Assembly (NCBI RefSeq): GCF_026719745.1
Contig: NZ_JAPPRQ010000054.1
Coordinates: 18,497-82,496, forward strand
Direction of reading: 5' to 3'
Source: Clostridium sp. ZS2-4
GTDB lineage: Bacteria > Bacillota > Clostridia > Clostridiales > Clostridiaceae
DNA length: 64,000 nucleotides
Shown here piece by piece: positions 39,365 through 47,647 of this stretch (within the stretch, counting starts at the first letter, position 1; each line of letters begins with the position of its first letter). A program made the translations under genes and the position numbers. The notes under the pieces were generated by a model. It ran no database searches and was not told where the DNA came from. It saw only the letters and a list, made by a program, of their open reading frames with translations.

Positions 39365-40045
39365 TTATAATCCTTTTTTCTTTTTAATCCATTCAGGAAA
39401 AAGTGAAATTATAACAAGAAATATAGCACCTATTCCTAAATATACTAATGTTTTTCCAATTCCCTCTCCACTTACTATAGCACCACTCATAAAAGTAAAA
39501 GCAATAGCTCCTGGTATCATACAGATAAATGAAACAAAAACATACGTTCTAAATTTAATTTCAGTTAAACCATATGCAAAGTTTTGAAGATTGAATGGAA
39601 ATACTGGAATTAATCTAGTAATTATAAGCATTCTCCAGCCCTGTTTTTTTACACCTCTATCTATCTTCTTAATCTGTTCATTTCCTTCAATCCAACCTTC
39701 TACCATACTTCTAGCTGAGTATCTAGCAATTAAGAAAGCTGCTGAAGCTCCTAAAGTTGCTCCTGTTACTGCCCATATCACGCCCATTACAGGTCCAAAA
39801 GCAATACCACCTAAAAGGGTAATAGGCAAACCAGGTAAGAAAAATATGCAAGCAACAACATATAATAAAATATATATAATCGGTCCAAGAACTCCATATT
39901 CTTTGATCCATGTCTTTAAATTTTGTATATTTTCAATACTAATATATTCGAAAATTCCAAAACTCTTCAATATAATAACTAGTACCCCTATTAGCGCAAT
40001 TGTAATGGTAAATTTAACATAACTTTTATTCTTTTCTTCAGCCAT
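39365..40045 (-). CDS. TVP38/TMEM64 (SNARE-associated, DedA-superfamily) membrane protein
   Basis: A 226-residue protein with about six helices. The core motif is GGIAFGPVMGVIWAVTGATL followed by GASAAFLIARY (about residues 80-108), the family hallmark. Relatives such as DedA proteins flip lipid carriers such as undecaprenyl phosphate or phospholipids. E. coli YdjX and YdjZ, encoded near ynjABCDEF, are of this family. AAAGGAG precedes the ATG. A partial hairpin (40066-40095) separates it from the rhodanese gene, so expression may be stepped down here. Confidence 0.85.
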   Translation of the reverse strand: MAEEKNKSYVKFTITIALIGVLVIILKSFGIFEYISIENIQNLKTWIKEYGVLGPIIYILLYVVACIFFLPGLPITLLGGIAFGPVMGVIWAVTGATLGASAAFLIARYSARSMVEGWIEGNEQIKKIDRGVKKQGWRMLIITRLIPVFPFNLQNFAYGLTEIKFRTYVFVSFICMIPGAIAFTFMSGAIVSGEGIGKTLVYLGIGAIFLVIISLFPEWIKKKKGL

Positions 40046-40065
40046 AATTTCTCCTTTTTCTTTTT

Positions 40066-40095
40066 AAGGTATAGAGAATTCTTCACCTATACCTT
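40066..40095 (-). terminator. Weak intercistronic hairpin
   Basis: Arms AAGGTATAG (40066-40074) and CTATACCTT (40087-40095) lie between the rhodanese and TVP38 genes. An A-rich rather than T-rich tract follows on the minus strand, so it is perhaps an RNA-stability or partial termination element. Confidence 0.4.
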
Positions 40096-40108
40096 AATTA
40101 TTTATATA

Positions 40109-41077
40109 TTATTTAATATTACCAGTTTCTATATCTAAATCTTCATTATAACTCCACTCAATCCATGAACCATCATAATTCTTAACATTTTCATATCCTA
40201 ATAATTGAGTTAATACAAATGTAGTATGTGCTGAGCGTACTGCTGATTGACAATAAACTATTATTGTTTTATCTGGTGTTATTCCTTTTGATTCATATAT
40301 TTTCTTTAACTCTTCTACGCTTTTAAAGGTTGTATCTTTTCCATCACCTATGTTTATAGCTTCTTTATATTCTAACCAAACGCTTGATGGAATTCTTCCT
40401 TTTCTATAAGCACCCTTTAATAAAGTTTTACCAGTAAATTCTTCAATTGAACGAGTATCTAATATTATTGTATTTGGATCATTAATTGCCGCTTTGACAT
40501 CTTCTATTGTAGCTAATTTACTTTCATCAACTTTGCCTTTAAATTTATATTCCTTAGCATTAATTTCAGGTTCAGCAGTCACTGTTTCAAGTCCTGAAGC
40601 TTTCCATCCATTGATTCCACCATCAATCAAAGCCACTTTGTCATGACCATACATATCTAATATCCACCATAGTCTAGCTGCATCATAATCACCTTTACCA
40701 TCATATAATAATATGAAAGTATCATTATCTATTCCTAAACTTCCTAATAGTTTCTCAACTTTTTCTTTTTCTCCTCTCATTCCTCCATAAGGATAATTTT
40801 CACTTCCATAATCAGGTCTCCATACATTTAATGCTGTTGGAATATGTCCTAAATTGTAATCAATTGATTTTCTAATATCAATAACAGCTATATTTTCACC
40901 TTTGTCTATCATTTCTTTTGCTTGTAATGCACTTATAATTACGTTTTTATTAGCATAAGCATCATATTTGATTTCTTGTTTATTCAATTCTTTACTTGTT
41001 TTTATGTCCGGATTACCACATGCTGCTACACCTAATACTAATGCTAATGATAAAAGTACTAATAAAAATTTTTTCAT
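40109..41077 (-). CDS. Surface lipoprotein with tandem rhodanese domains (YnjE-like sulfurtransferase)
   Basis: A 322-residue lipoprotein. A signal peptide with lipobox cysteine Cys20 (GVAAC) anchors it outside the membrane. Two rhodanese domains follow (about 45-170 and 185-310). The first has no active cysteine (LLYDGKGDYDA at the loop). The second keeps Cys276 in the six-residue active loop CQSAVR. Typical enzymes move sulfane sulfur to thiol acceptors. E. coli YnjE is exported too and is encoded next to YnjBCD. GGGAGG precedes the ATG. Confidence 0.88.
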   Translation of the reverse strand: MKKFLLVLLSLALVLGVAACGNPDIKTSKELNKQEIKYDAYANKNVIISALQAKEMIDKGENIAVIDIRKSIDYNLGHIPTALNVWRPDYGSENYPYGGMRGEKEKVEKLLGSLGIDNDTFILLYDGKGDYDAARLWWILDMYGHDKVALIDGGINGWKASGLETVTAEPEINAKEYKFKGKVDESKLATIEDVKAAINDPNTIILDTRSIEEFTGKTLLKGAYRKGRIPSSVWLEYKEAINIGDGKDTTFKSVEELKKIYESKGITPDKTIIVYCQSAVRSAHTTFVLTQLLGYENVKNYDGSWIEWSYNEDLDIETGNIK

Positions 41078-41151
41078 TTATAATTCCTCCCTTTTCTTTT
41101 GTTGTTTTGTATTATTTTAAAGAGAACTGTTATCTCTTAAAAATCTATTTA

Positions 41152-41934
41152 TTACTTCAAAACTTTATCAATAATTGTCTTTGATTTATATCTGTTTACC
41201 CAACTAGTTATAGGACTTGATGATATTTGTGGAAATTTAAATTCTGAAGTTACAGTTTCTCCAAATATTAGGTCTAAAATATGAACAGCCTTTTTACCGC
41301 CCTTCGCCATAGCTTCTCTACAAGCTGCACAATATGTTACCACATAATCTGACTCAAATTCAGAAACTCTTCTCGATATTACCCTTGAGGTTATTTCTGG
41401 GTTAGCTGGAACAACCATACCGCCAAACCCACAACATCTGGTGTTTTCTCGTGTATGTAGTGGTTCTTCAGTTTTATATCCCAACTCTTTTAAAATCCAT
41501 CTTATTCCATTGTGGATTTCTGGATTATTTCTTGTTGGACATGCATCATGTATAGCAAATACTATATCACTACTTTTACCAATTCCTTTTGCTTTTTCTG
41601 GCAATCCTATTTCAGGTAATAATTCCCACAAAGATTTTACTTTATGATTAGGACTGTATTGTGACATAGTTAAATAACATGAAAGACATGCAGTTATTAT
41701 TTCCTCTCCTCCTACTCTATCAATTTCCTCTTGAAGTGCACCATATCTTTCTCTGAACTTATCTACTTGTCCTAATAATTTAGTAGGTTTACCACAACAT
41801 TTTAATATAGCTCCTGTTCCCTGCAATTTTTCCTGTAAAAATTCTAACATTTTACCAACAGCATAAGGATTATATGCTGATAAACTACATCCGGGCATAA
41901 ATACTCTTTTAGTATGCTTTGCATTATTAGTCAT
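41152..41934 (-). CDS. HdrB-like CCG-domain Fe-S protein
   Basis: A 260-residue protein with two CCG domains. The first has GCSLSAYNP near residue 17, then KCCGKP and CLSC; the second has RCCGFGG and later YCAACR. Such domains bind non-cubane [4Fe-4S] clusters and occur in heterodisulfide reductase subunit B and related thiol:disulfide enzymes. I chose the ATG at 41934, as GGAG lies 8 bases upstream. It follows its HdrC-like partner by 1 base. No HdrA is present, so the electron source is unknown. Confidence 0.87.
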   Translation of the reverse strand: MTNNAKHTKRVFMPGCSLSAYNPYAVGKMLEFLQEKLQGTGAILKCCGKPTKLLGQVDKFRERYGALQEEIDRVGGEEIITACLSCYLTMSQYSPNHKVKSLWELLPEIGLPEKAKGIGKSSDIVFAIHDACPTRNNPEIHNGIRWILKELGYKTEEPLHTRENTRCCGFGGMVVPANPEITSRVISRRVSEFESDYVVTYCAACREAMAKGGKKAVHILDLIFGETVTSEFKFPQISSSPITSWVNRYKSKTIIDKVLK

Positions 41935-41935
41935 A

Positions 41936-42325
41936 TTAACCACTCCTTTTTTTTATAGCTGGTTTAGCAGTGCTAAATATTTTTGAAAAGGCCAAAATCT
42001 GATGTATTTCAATAGCCCTATGTCCCTTCATGGGAGATTTTCCATTATTAACCTTAATCATTTCTTTTCTAATATCCATAAATCTGTCTTTTATTTCAAG
42101 TTTTTTAGGACATACTAGAGTACATTGACTACACATATTACATGAATATGGAATAATTGCATCTATTTCACCAGTCTCCAAAAGATTCTTAAATAAACTT
42201 TTGGGACATTTGCAAAAATCATTCAACATTTCACACTCTTTCATACAAAGTTTGCATTCACAGCAGGCATTTACAAACTCCTGCATTCTATCCAAAATTT
42301 CTTTTGAATAAGTAATCTTATTCAT
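41936..42325 (-). CDS. HdrC-like dicluster ferredoxin-domain protein
   Basis: A 129-residue protein with two cysteine groups. CCECKLCMKEC (near residues 17-27) with CKCP, and CNMCSQCTLVCPKK near 58-71, are typical of [4Fe-4S] dicluster proteins feeding HdrB-like partners. It is soluble, with no membrane helix. GGAGG is 8 bases before the ATG. It is the first gene of the transcript and follows a long leader with an apparent attenuator. Confidence 0.85.
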   Translation of the reverse strand: MNKITYSKEILDRMQEFVNACCECKLCMKECEMLNDFCKCPKSLFKNLLETGEIDAIIPYSCNMCSQCTLVCPKKLEIKDRFMDIRKEMIKVNNGKSPMKGHRAIEIHQILAFSKIFSTAKPAIKKRSG

Positions 42326-42558
42326 AATTGATATCCTCCTTCATTCCTCATATTAAACCTTTATAAATACTTAATTTTTTACACTAAGTTATTTTGTATT
42401 GTAATAAATTTATGATAACTGCATTTACATCTTATATATCGCCAACTTTTCCTATGTGTTTAGTGGGTTTTAATTTTAAAAAATTATATACTCTTTATAG
42501 AGCATATAACTAAAATAACAGATTGCACTTTCCCTAGTAAGTATATAGGAATTCTTGT
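42326..42558 (-). ncRNA. Long 5' leader with attenuator (candidate cis-regulatory RNA)
   Basis: About 230 bases lie between the predicted promoter and the HdrC-like start. At 42484-42509 the minus-strand RNA forms an 11-pair stem (arms UUAUAUGCUCU/AGAGUAUAUAA with one G-U) followed by six U, a classic intrinsic terminator before any gene. An upstream segment, UAUAUACU (42540-42547), is exactly complementary to AGUAUAUA in the 3' arm and could form an antiterminator. No known riboswitch consensus is recognised. Confidence 0.5.
42484..42509 (-). terminator. Leader terminator (attenuator) before the HdrC-like gene
   Basis: Stem of 11 pairs with loop AUAA, followed on the minus strand by TTTTTT. 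It lies about 50 bases after the predicted transcript start and about 160 bases before the first gene. Confidence 0.65.
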
Positions 42559-42565
42559 TTTTTAT

Positions 42566-42594
42566 ATAATACATTATTTACACTTAAAATACAA
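42566..42594 (-). promoter_or_regulatory. Candidate promoter of the Hdr-like/ynj-like cluster
   Basis: On the minus strand, TTGTAT (42589-42594) and TATTAT (42566-42571) are spaced by 17 bases, placing the transcript start near 42559. Confidence 0.5.
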
Positions 42595-42641
42595 GTAGTA
42601 ATTTATAAAAAATTTATTTAAATGTACATTACCTCTTTTAA

Positions 42642-42684
42642 CAAAAAAAATTAGTAGTCTTAAACTATTGTTAAGACTACTAAT
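42642..42684 (-). terminator. Terminator of the NfeD-SPFH pair
   Basis: Perfect arms TTAGTAGTCTTAA (42651-42663) and TTAAGACTACTAA (42671-42683), followed by eight T on the minus strand. Confidence 0.9.
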
Positions 42685-42694
42685 TCTTTTATAC

Positions 42695-43639
42695 TTATTT
42701 ATCGCCTTTTTTAAGCATTTCTCCAATAGCAGCAATGCTTCCTAAAGAAGATAGTGTTTCATTTGGAAGTATAAGCTTGTTACTAGGTCCATTAGCCATT
42801 TCTTTAAGAGCTTCAACCTGTTTCAATGCTATAACAGTTTCATTTGTTCCAGATTCAATAATTGCTCTGTTTACTTTATTGATTGCTTCTGCTTCAGCTT
42901 TTGCAACAATTTCAATAGCCTTAGCTTTACCTTCTGCTTCTAGTAATTGAGATTCACGAAGCCCTTCTGCACGTCTTATATTTGCTTCTTTTTCCGCTTC
43001 TGCTTTAAGTATTCTGGATTGCTTTTCACCTTCTGCTCTTGCTATTTCACTTTGTCTTTGTCCTTCTGCTTGAAGTATAGTTGCTCTCTTATCTCTTTCT
43101 GCTCTCATTTGTTTTTCCATAGCTTGCTGAATTTCTGCCGGTGGAATTATATTTTTTATTTCTACTGATAAAATCTTAATTCCATAAGCATCTGTAATCT
43201 CATCTATTATTTCAAGTAGCTTAGAGTTTATTCTATCTCTTCCAGATAAAACTTCATCTAAAGACATATCTCCAACTATATTTCTCATATTCGTAATAGT
43301 TGAATAAACTATACCTGATTTATAATCCTCTATATTATATACTGAAGCCTTAGGATCTAACACTTTATAGAAAATAACATTATCTATTGATATATTAACA
43401 TTATCCTGTGTAATAACACTTTGAGGCTGAATATCCAGAATCTGTTGTTTCGTTGAAATTTTACGTCTAACAAAGTCTGCAAAAGGAATTGTAAAATGCC
43501 AACCTGGTTCTAAATTTCTGTGATATTGTCCAAATCTTTCAACAATGTAAATGTATCCTGTGTTTACAATTTTAATTGATGATAAAATTGCTGCTAAAAT
43601 TATGACTAGTAATATTACTCCTAAAATACTGCCAAACAT
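42695..43639 (-). CDS. SPFH/stomatin-family membrane protein (paraslipin)
   Basis: A 314-residue protein with one N-terminal membrane hairpin (about residues 3-22), an SPFH/band-7 domain (about 25-190), and an alanine/glutamate-rich coiled coil with repeated AEGE/AEA units (about 190-260). Such proteins form large rings that organise membrane proteins and proteases. AAAGGGG precedes the ATG at 43639. It follows nfeD by 1 base; the NfeD-stomatin pair is a conserved functional unit. Confidence 0.9.
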   Translation of the reverse strand: MFGSILGVILLVIILAAILSSIKIVNTGYIYIVERFGQYHRNLEPGWHFTIPFADFVRRKISTKQQILDIQPQSVITQDNVNISIDNVIFYKVLDPKASVYNIEDYKSGIVYSTITNMRNIVGDMSLDEVLSGRDRINSKLLEIIDEITDAYGIKILSVEIKNIIPPAEIQQAMEKQMRAERDKRATILQAEGQRQSEIARAEGEKQSRILKAEAEKEANIRRAEGLRESQLLEAEGKAKAIEIVAKAEAEAINKVNRAIIESGTNETVIALKQVEALKEMANGPSNKLILPNETLSSLGSIAAIGEMLKKGDK

Positions 43640-43640
43640 A

Positions 43641-44093
43641 CTAAATACCCCTTTCATTATTTATATCAAATTTTTTAATAACTAATTTATTACCTTCTAT
43701 ACCAATGATTTTCACTCTGTCTCCTTTATTTACGTCATCTCCAACGTTTTTAACAGTCCAATATATGCCTTCAAATTTTATCGTTCCTTTTTCTTTAATA
43801 TTCTTATCTGAAGTAAACTCTTGCCCTATATATTCTTCTTCCATTCTTGGAGTTATAGGAACTGTTCTTTTTATTGTCTTTTTAACTATTGGATAACCAA
43901 TTGCCAATAAAGCTACACTTGAAGCTATAAAAGTAATGAGCTGTGTAGAAAAAGGAAATTGAAGTAAAGTTAATATTATTGCCAGTATTCCTCCAACTGT
44001 AAACCAGATAAATAAAAAGCTGCTGGTTGCCGCATCTATTGCTAAAGCGAAAGCTGCTATTACAAGCCATAATATCAATTGTGCCCACATCAT
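43641..44093 (-). CDS. NfeD-family membrane protein
   Basis: A 150-residue protein with two to four N-terminal helices (to about residue 70) and a C-terminal OB-fold NfeD domain (about 80-145; VKIIGIEGNKLVIKK near the end). This is the short NfeD1b form without the ClpP-like protease domain. It partners the stomatin-like gene that follows. GGAGG is 7 bases before the ATG. Confidence 0.88.
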   Translation of the reverse strand: MMWAQLILWLVIAAFALAIDAATSSFLFIWFTVGGILAIILTLLQFPFSTQLITFIASSVALLAIGYPIVKKTIKRTVPITPRMEEEYIGQEFTSDKNIKEKGTIKFEGIYWTVKNVGDDVNKGDRVKIIGIEGNKLVIKKFDINNERGI

Positions 44094-44425
44094 GTATATT
44101 CCTCCTTTCTGAATTATTGTACTTAGTCATCATACTTTTATTATATATTAATATACAATAAATTTACATGATATACAAATATTTTATTAAATTTATATGA
44201 TGTTTATATTTATATAATACAGTATACTTAATAATTATAAAAGTTTATTTTTTATCTATTATAAGTTATTTATTACTATTTAACTCATTTTTCATTACTT
44301 ATAATTCTCCTCTCATAGCTTTACTACTTCTTGCTACTCTTTTTATCAAAATATGCTTAAGGTTAATTTGCTTATTGTTCCCCGTTACTCTTTACTTAAA
44401 TTGTCTTCATATGTTTTAATATAAG
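44094..44425. other. Divergent intergenic region
   Basis: About 330 AT-rich bases between the divergent nfeD and nadE genes. I see no coding sequence, repeat or clear RNA structure here; the nadE promoter candidate follows at 44426. Confidence 0.4.
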
Positions 44426-44455
44426 TTGACAACTAAACCCTAGAGAGTGTAAATT
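44426..44455 (+). promoter_or_regulatory. Candidate promoter of nadE
   Basis: TTGACA (44426-44431) and TAAATT (44450-44455) with 18-base spacing, 60 bases before the nadE start. Confidence 0.5.
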
Positions 44456-44514
44456 TGAATTGATTCAAAAATTAAAGTTTCACAATAATAACTAAAAATT
44501 GGAGTGTGAATATA

Positions 44515-46419
44515 ATGAATTTTATTAGAGTAGCTACAGCATGCCCTGTAACTAATGTAGCACATATAAACTTTAATATTGAAAATATAAAAGACTGCAT
44601 CAATAAAGCTGTAGAGAACAATAGTAAACTTATAGTTTTTCCAGAGCTTTCTATTACTTCATATACCTGCGGAGATCTCTTTTCTCAACAGCACTTATTA
44701 GAAAAATCTGATTTGGCTATAAGAAGGCTTTGTAAATTTTCTATAAATAAAGATATTCTCATAGCAGTTGGAGCTCCTCTTGTATATAAAAACTGCTTAT
44801 ATAACTGCGCATATATTATATATAATGGAAAAATCCTTGGAATTGTTCCTAAAAGCTACATACCAAACTATTCAGAGTTCTATGAGAAACGTTGGTTTAC
44901 TCAAGGAATAGATATAGTGAATAAAACTGTAAACTTTTCTTTTCAAGAAAATATTCCTTTTGGTATAGACTTAATATTCTCCAGCGGAAATTTTAAATTT
45001 GGATTTGAAATTTGCGAAGACTTATGGACTGTAATACCACCTAGTTCTTATCTTAGTCTTGCTGGTGCCAATATAATAGGAAATCTTTCAGCTTCAAATG
45101 AACTTGTAAGCAAAGCCAAGTATAGAAAATCTTTAATAGAAAATCAAAGTGCCAGATGCATTTCATCTTATGTTTATTCTTCTTCTGGAGTCTTTGAATC
45201 ATCTACTGATTTAGTTTTTAGTGGCCATCTAATGATATCCGAAAATGGAACTGTTTTGGAGGAAAACAACAGATTTCAAAGAGAAAATCAGGTTATAACA
45301 GCACTAATTGATATTGATAAATTAAATAACGAGCGTTTAAAAAATCTAAGCTTTAGAGACAGTACAAGATTTTGTCCTTTTGAAGTAAGAGAAATACATT
45401 TTAGTTTTTCTGATATATCTTGCAAGAATTTTGACAGATTTGTTGATAAGCACCCTTTTGTACCTTCAAATGAAAATGAAAGAGAAGAACGTTGCAGAGA
45501 AATTTTTAATATTCAGGCTTCTGGTCTTGCTAAGCGTTTAACTCATATAGGAATTGAAAAAGCAGTAGTTGGAATATCCGGTGGACTTGATTCAACATTA
45601 GCATTACTAGTAATGGCTAAAACTTTTGATATGTTAAACTTACCTCGTAAAAATATAATTGCAATAACCATGCCTGGTTTTGGGACTACAGACAGAACAT
45701 ATAATAATGCAGTAAATCTCTGCAAAGAATTAGGTACTGAACTTAGAGAAATAAGTATTGTAGATGCTTGCCTACAGCACTTTAAAGATATCAACCATCC
45801 TGTTGAAAAGCATGATGTAACTTATGAAAATGTTCAAGCAAGAGAGAGAACTCAAATTCTTATGGATGTAGCTAATAAGGAAGGTGGACTTCTAGTGGGT
45901 ACAGGAGATCTTTCTGAATTAGCTTTAGGCTGGGCTACTTACAATGGTGACCATATGTCTATGTACTCTGTAAATTGCTCTGTTCCTAAAACTTTAGTAA
46001 GATATCTTGTAAAATATGCAGCAGACAAGGAAGTTTCAAATCAAGCTTCTGAAATACTGCTTGATGTTTTAGATACACCAGTAAGTCCTGAACTTCTTCC
46101 TAAAGATAATAGTGGAGAAATCTCTCAAAAAACAGAAGATATTGTAGGACCTTATGAACTTCATGATTTCTTTTTATATTACTTTATAAGACAAGGAGCT
46201 ACTCCTGAAAAGATATTGTTCCTTGCAAAACATGCCTTCAAAAATAGTTATGATGATGAAACTATAAAAAAATGGTTGGATAAATTCATCATGCGATTCT
46301 TTACTCAACAATTTAAACGTTCTGCACTACCTGATGGACCAAAAGTTGGAACCATAAGCCTTTCTCCAAGAGGTGATTGGAGAATGTCATCGGATGCCAG
46401 CTATAAAGCTTGGAAATAA
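44515..46419 (+). CDS. nadE: Glutamine-dependent NAD+ synthetase
   Basis: A 634-residue two-domain enzyme that amidates deamido-NAD to NAD. The N-terminal nitrilase-like glutaminase domain (about 1-270) has the triad region EL in VFPELSITSY near residue 43, Lys in VPKSYIPNY near 118, and Cys in GFEICEDLW near 166. The C-terminal synthetase has the pyrophosphate loop GISGGLDST near 352. GGAG lies 10 bases before the ATG at 44515; a GTG at 44506 overlaps the ribosome site and is less likely. It works downstream of nadD (9577-10179). Confidence 0.94.
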   Translation: MNFIRVATACPVTNVAHINFNIENIKDCINKAVENNSKLIVFPELSITSYTCGDLFSQQHLLEKSDLAIRRLCKFSINKDILIAVGAPLVYKNCLYNCAYIIYNGKILGIVPKSYIPNYSEFYEKRWFTQGIDIVNKTVNFSFQENIPFGIDLIFSSGNFKFGFEICEDLWTVIPPSSYLSLAGANIIGNLSASNELVSKAKYRKSLIENQSARCISSYVYSSSGVFESSTDLVFSGHLMISENGTVLEENNRFQRENQVITALIDIDKLNNERLKNLSFRDSTRFCPFEVREIHFSFSDISCKNFDRFVDKHPFVPSNENEREERCREIFNIQASGLAKRLTHIGIEKAVVGISGGLDSTLALLVMAKTFDMLNLPRKNIIAITMPGFGTTDRTYNNAVNLCKELGTELREISIVDACLQHFKDINHPVEKHDVTYENVQARERTQILMDVANKEGGLLVGTGDLSELALGWATYNGDHMSMYSVNCSVPKTLVRYLVKYAADKEVSNQASEILLDVLDTPVSPELLPKDNSGEISQKTEDIVGPYELHDFFLYYFIRQGATPEKILFLAKHAFKNSYDDETIKKWLDKFIMRFFTQQFKRSALPDGPKVGTISLSPRGDWRMSSDASYKAWK

Positions 46420-46465
46420 AAATAAACTGCCGCTCCAATCATGAGTTGGCAGTTTATTTTTTATA
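46420..46465. terminator. Bidirectional terminator between nadE and yaaR
   Basis: Perfect arms AATAAACTGCC (46421-46431) and GGCAGTTTATT (46448-46458), with a T-run after it on the plus strand. Confidence 0.88.
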
Positions 46466-46466
46466 T

Positions 46467-46889
46467 TTATTTATATACATCAACCATTAAACCTGTTATT
46501 TCATCAATAGTAGCAGCTATTCCCAAATTTTCTTTTTCATCACTTAACAGCATCTGTGTAAGCTCCTCTAATTTCTGGTCTATTGTATCCACAGTTATAA
46601 AGTATTGAGTTTGCCAAAAACTAATGTCTTTTTTTACACCATACATATAATTTAATACTGACTCTAAATATTCTCTTATCATTCTTTTATAAGCAGCAAC
46701 ATCTGCATAACATTTAGTTATAGCCAGTCTGTTCCCTTTTTTCTTTATATCTTCAAGCATCTTTTTTAGTTGTTCTTCCGATTTTTTTTGCTGTGCAAAA
46801 TTAAAACTTTGAGAAAAGCTTTTTTTACTTGTAACAACTTTCTTTTCAGATGTAACTGGAGTATTTCTTCCTACTCGTGATATTTCCAT
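46467..46889 (-). CDS. YaaR-family protein (DUF327)
   Basis: A 140-residue soluble protein. The body matches the YaaR/DUF327 family by length and by the blocks GNRLAITKCYADVAAYKRMIREYL (about 50-73, quoted in part) and TVDTIDQKLEELTQMLL. The function of the family is not established; in Bacillus yaaR lies near DNA replication genes. GGAGGTG lies 6 bases before the ATG at 46889; a TTG at 46904 overlaps that site. Confidence 0.8.
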   Translation of the reverse strand: MEISRVGRNTPVTSEKKVVTSKKSFSQSFNFAQQKKSEEQLKKMLEDIKKKGNRLAITKCYADVAAYKRMIREYLESVLNYMYGVKKDISFWQTQYFITVDTIDQKLEELTQMLLSDEKENLGIAATIDEITGLMVDVYK

Positions 46890-47107
46890 TATTCTCACCT
46901 CCAAAAACCTTTTATCCTATGACTAACAATTGAATCTCACTTTTATGTATATTATATAGTAATTTAATTCAAAAACAAAGGAGTTTAGGGTCTAACTATA
47001 ACTAATCTTAAATACAATTATTATGCAATACCAATATTTTTGCTATAATAAAATGAGTAACTTATTATTGAAAGAATTTACATTTTAAAAACTTGAGGTG
47101 ACAGTAT

Positions 47108-47647
47108 ATGAGTAAACTTTTAACTATGTTTTTAACTTTTCTAAAAATCGGGGCATTTACCTTTGGAGGTGGATATGCAATGATCCCATTAATAGAAGCG
47201 GAAGTTGTAGATAAACGTCATTGGATAGAAAAGGAAGAATTTTTAGACATTATTGTTATTTCACAGACCTTTCCTGGTGCTCTTGCTGTAAATTCTTCCA
47301 TATTTATTGGATATAAAATAAGTGGAATAACAGGTGCTATTCTAGCTCTTATGGGAGTTGTCCTTCCATCCTTCTTTATAATACTTACTGTAGCACATTT
47401 TTTCTTACAATTTAGAAATAATCCAATTGTAGATTTAGTTTTTAAAGGTATTTCTGCAGCAGTTCCTATGCTTATTTTAGTAGCTGTAATAAGCTTATCA
47501 AAATCAATTAAGAAAAATATGACTAATTTATTCATAATAATTATCACTGTTATTGCAATATCTGTATTGGACATTCATCCGGCGCTGATAATATTATTAT
47601 CTGCTATCTACGGAGCTGTATTTCTAAGAAAGAAGGTAGATTTATGA
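47108..47647 (+). CDS. CHR-family (chromate-type) transporter, first half
   Basis: A 179-residue protein with about five helices. The CHR hallmark FGGGYAMIPLIEAEVV is near residues 18-33, then SQTFPGALAVNSSIFIGY (about 51-68). In short-chain CHR systems two such proteins form one transporter. Members export chromate in some bacteria, but most short-chain pairs are uncharacterised and may move another anion. GAGGTG precedes the ATG. The second half overlaps by 4 bases. Confidence 0.88.
   Translation: MSKLLTMFLTFLKIGAFTFGGGYAMIPLIEAEVVDKRHWIEKEEFLDIIVISQTFPGALAVNSSIFIGYKISGITGAILALMGVVLPSFFIILTVAHFFLQFRNNPIVDLVFKGISAAVPMLILVAVISLSKSIKKNMTNLFIIIITVIAISVLDIHPALIILLSAIYGAVFLRKKVDL

Noticed and set aside
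39591-40022. Open frame of 143 codons on the plus strand
   Set aside because: It is antisense to the TVP38 gene, which has a ribosome site and a clear family motif; the plus frame has no ribosome site or recognisable domain.
42326-42558. Known riboswitch classes in the leader (TPP, SAM, cobalamin, c-di-GMP, THF, fluoride, preQ1, ZTP)
   Set aside because: None of their core sequences are present as far as I can see; only the terminator/antiterminator logic is supported.
43639-43643. Possible frameshift or fusion between the NfeD and SPFH genes
   Set aside because: Both genes have their own ribosome site and full-length domains; the 1-base spacing is normal for this pair.
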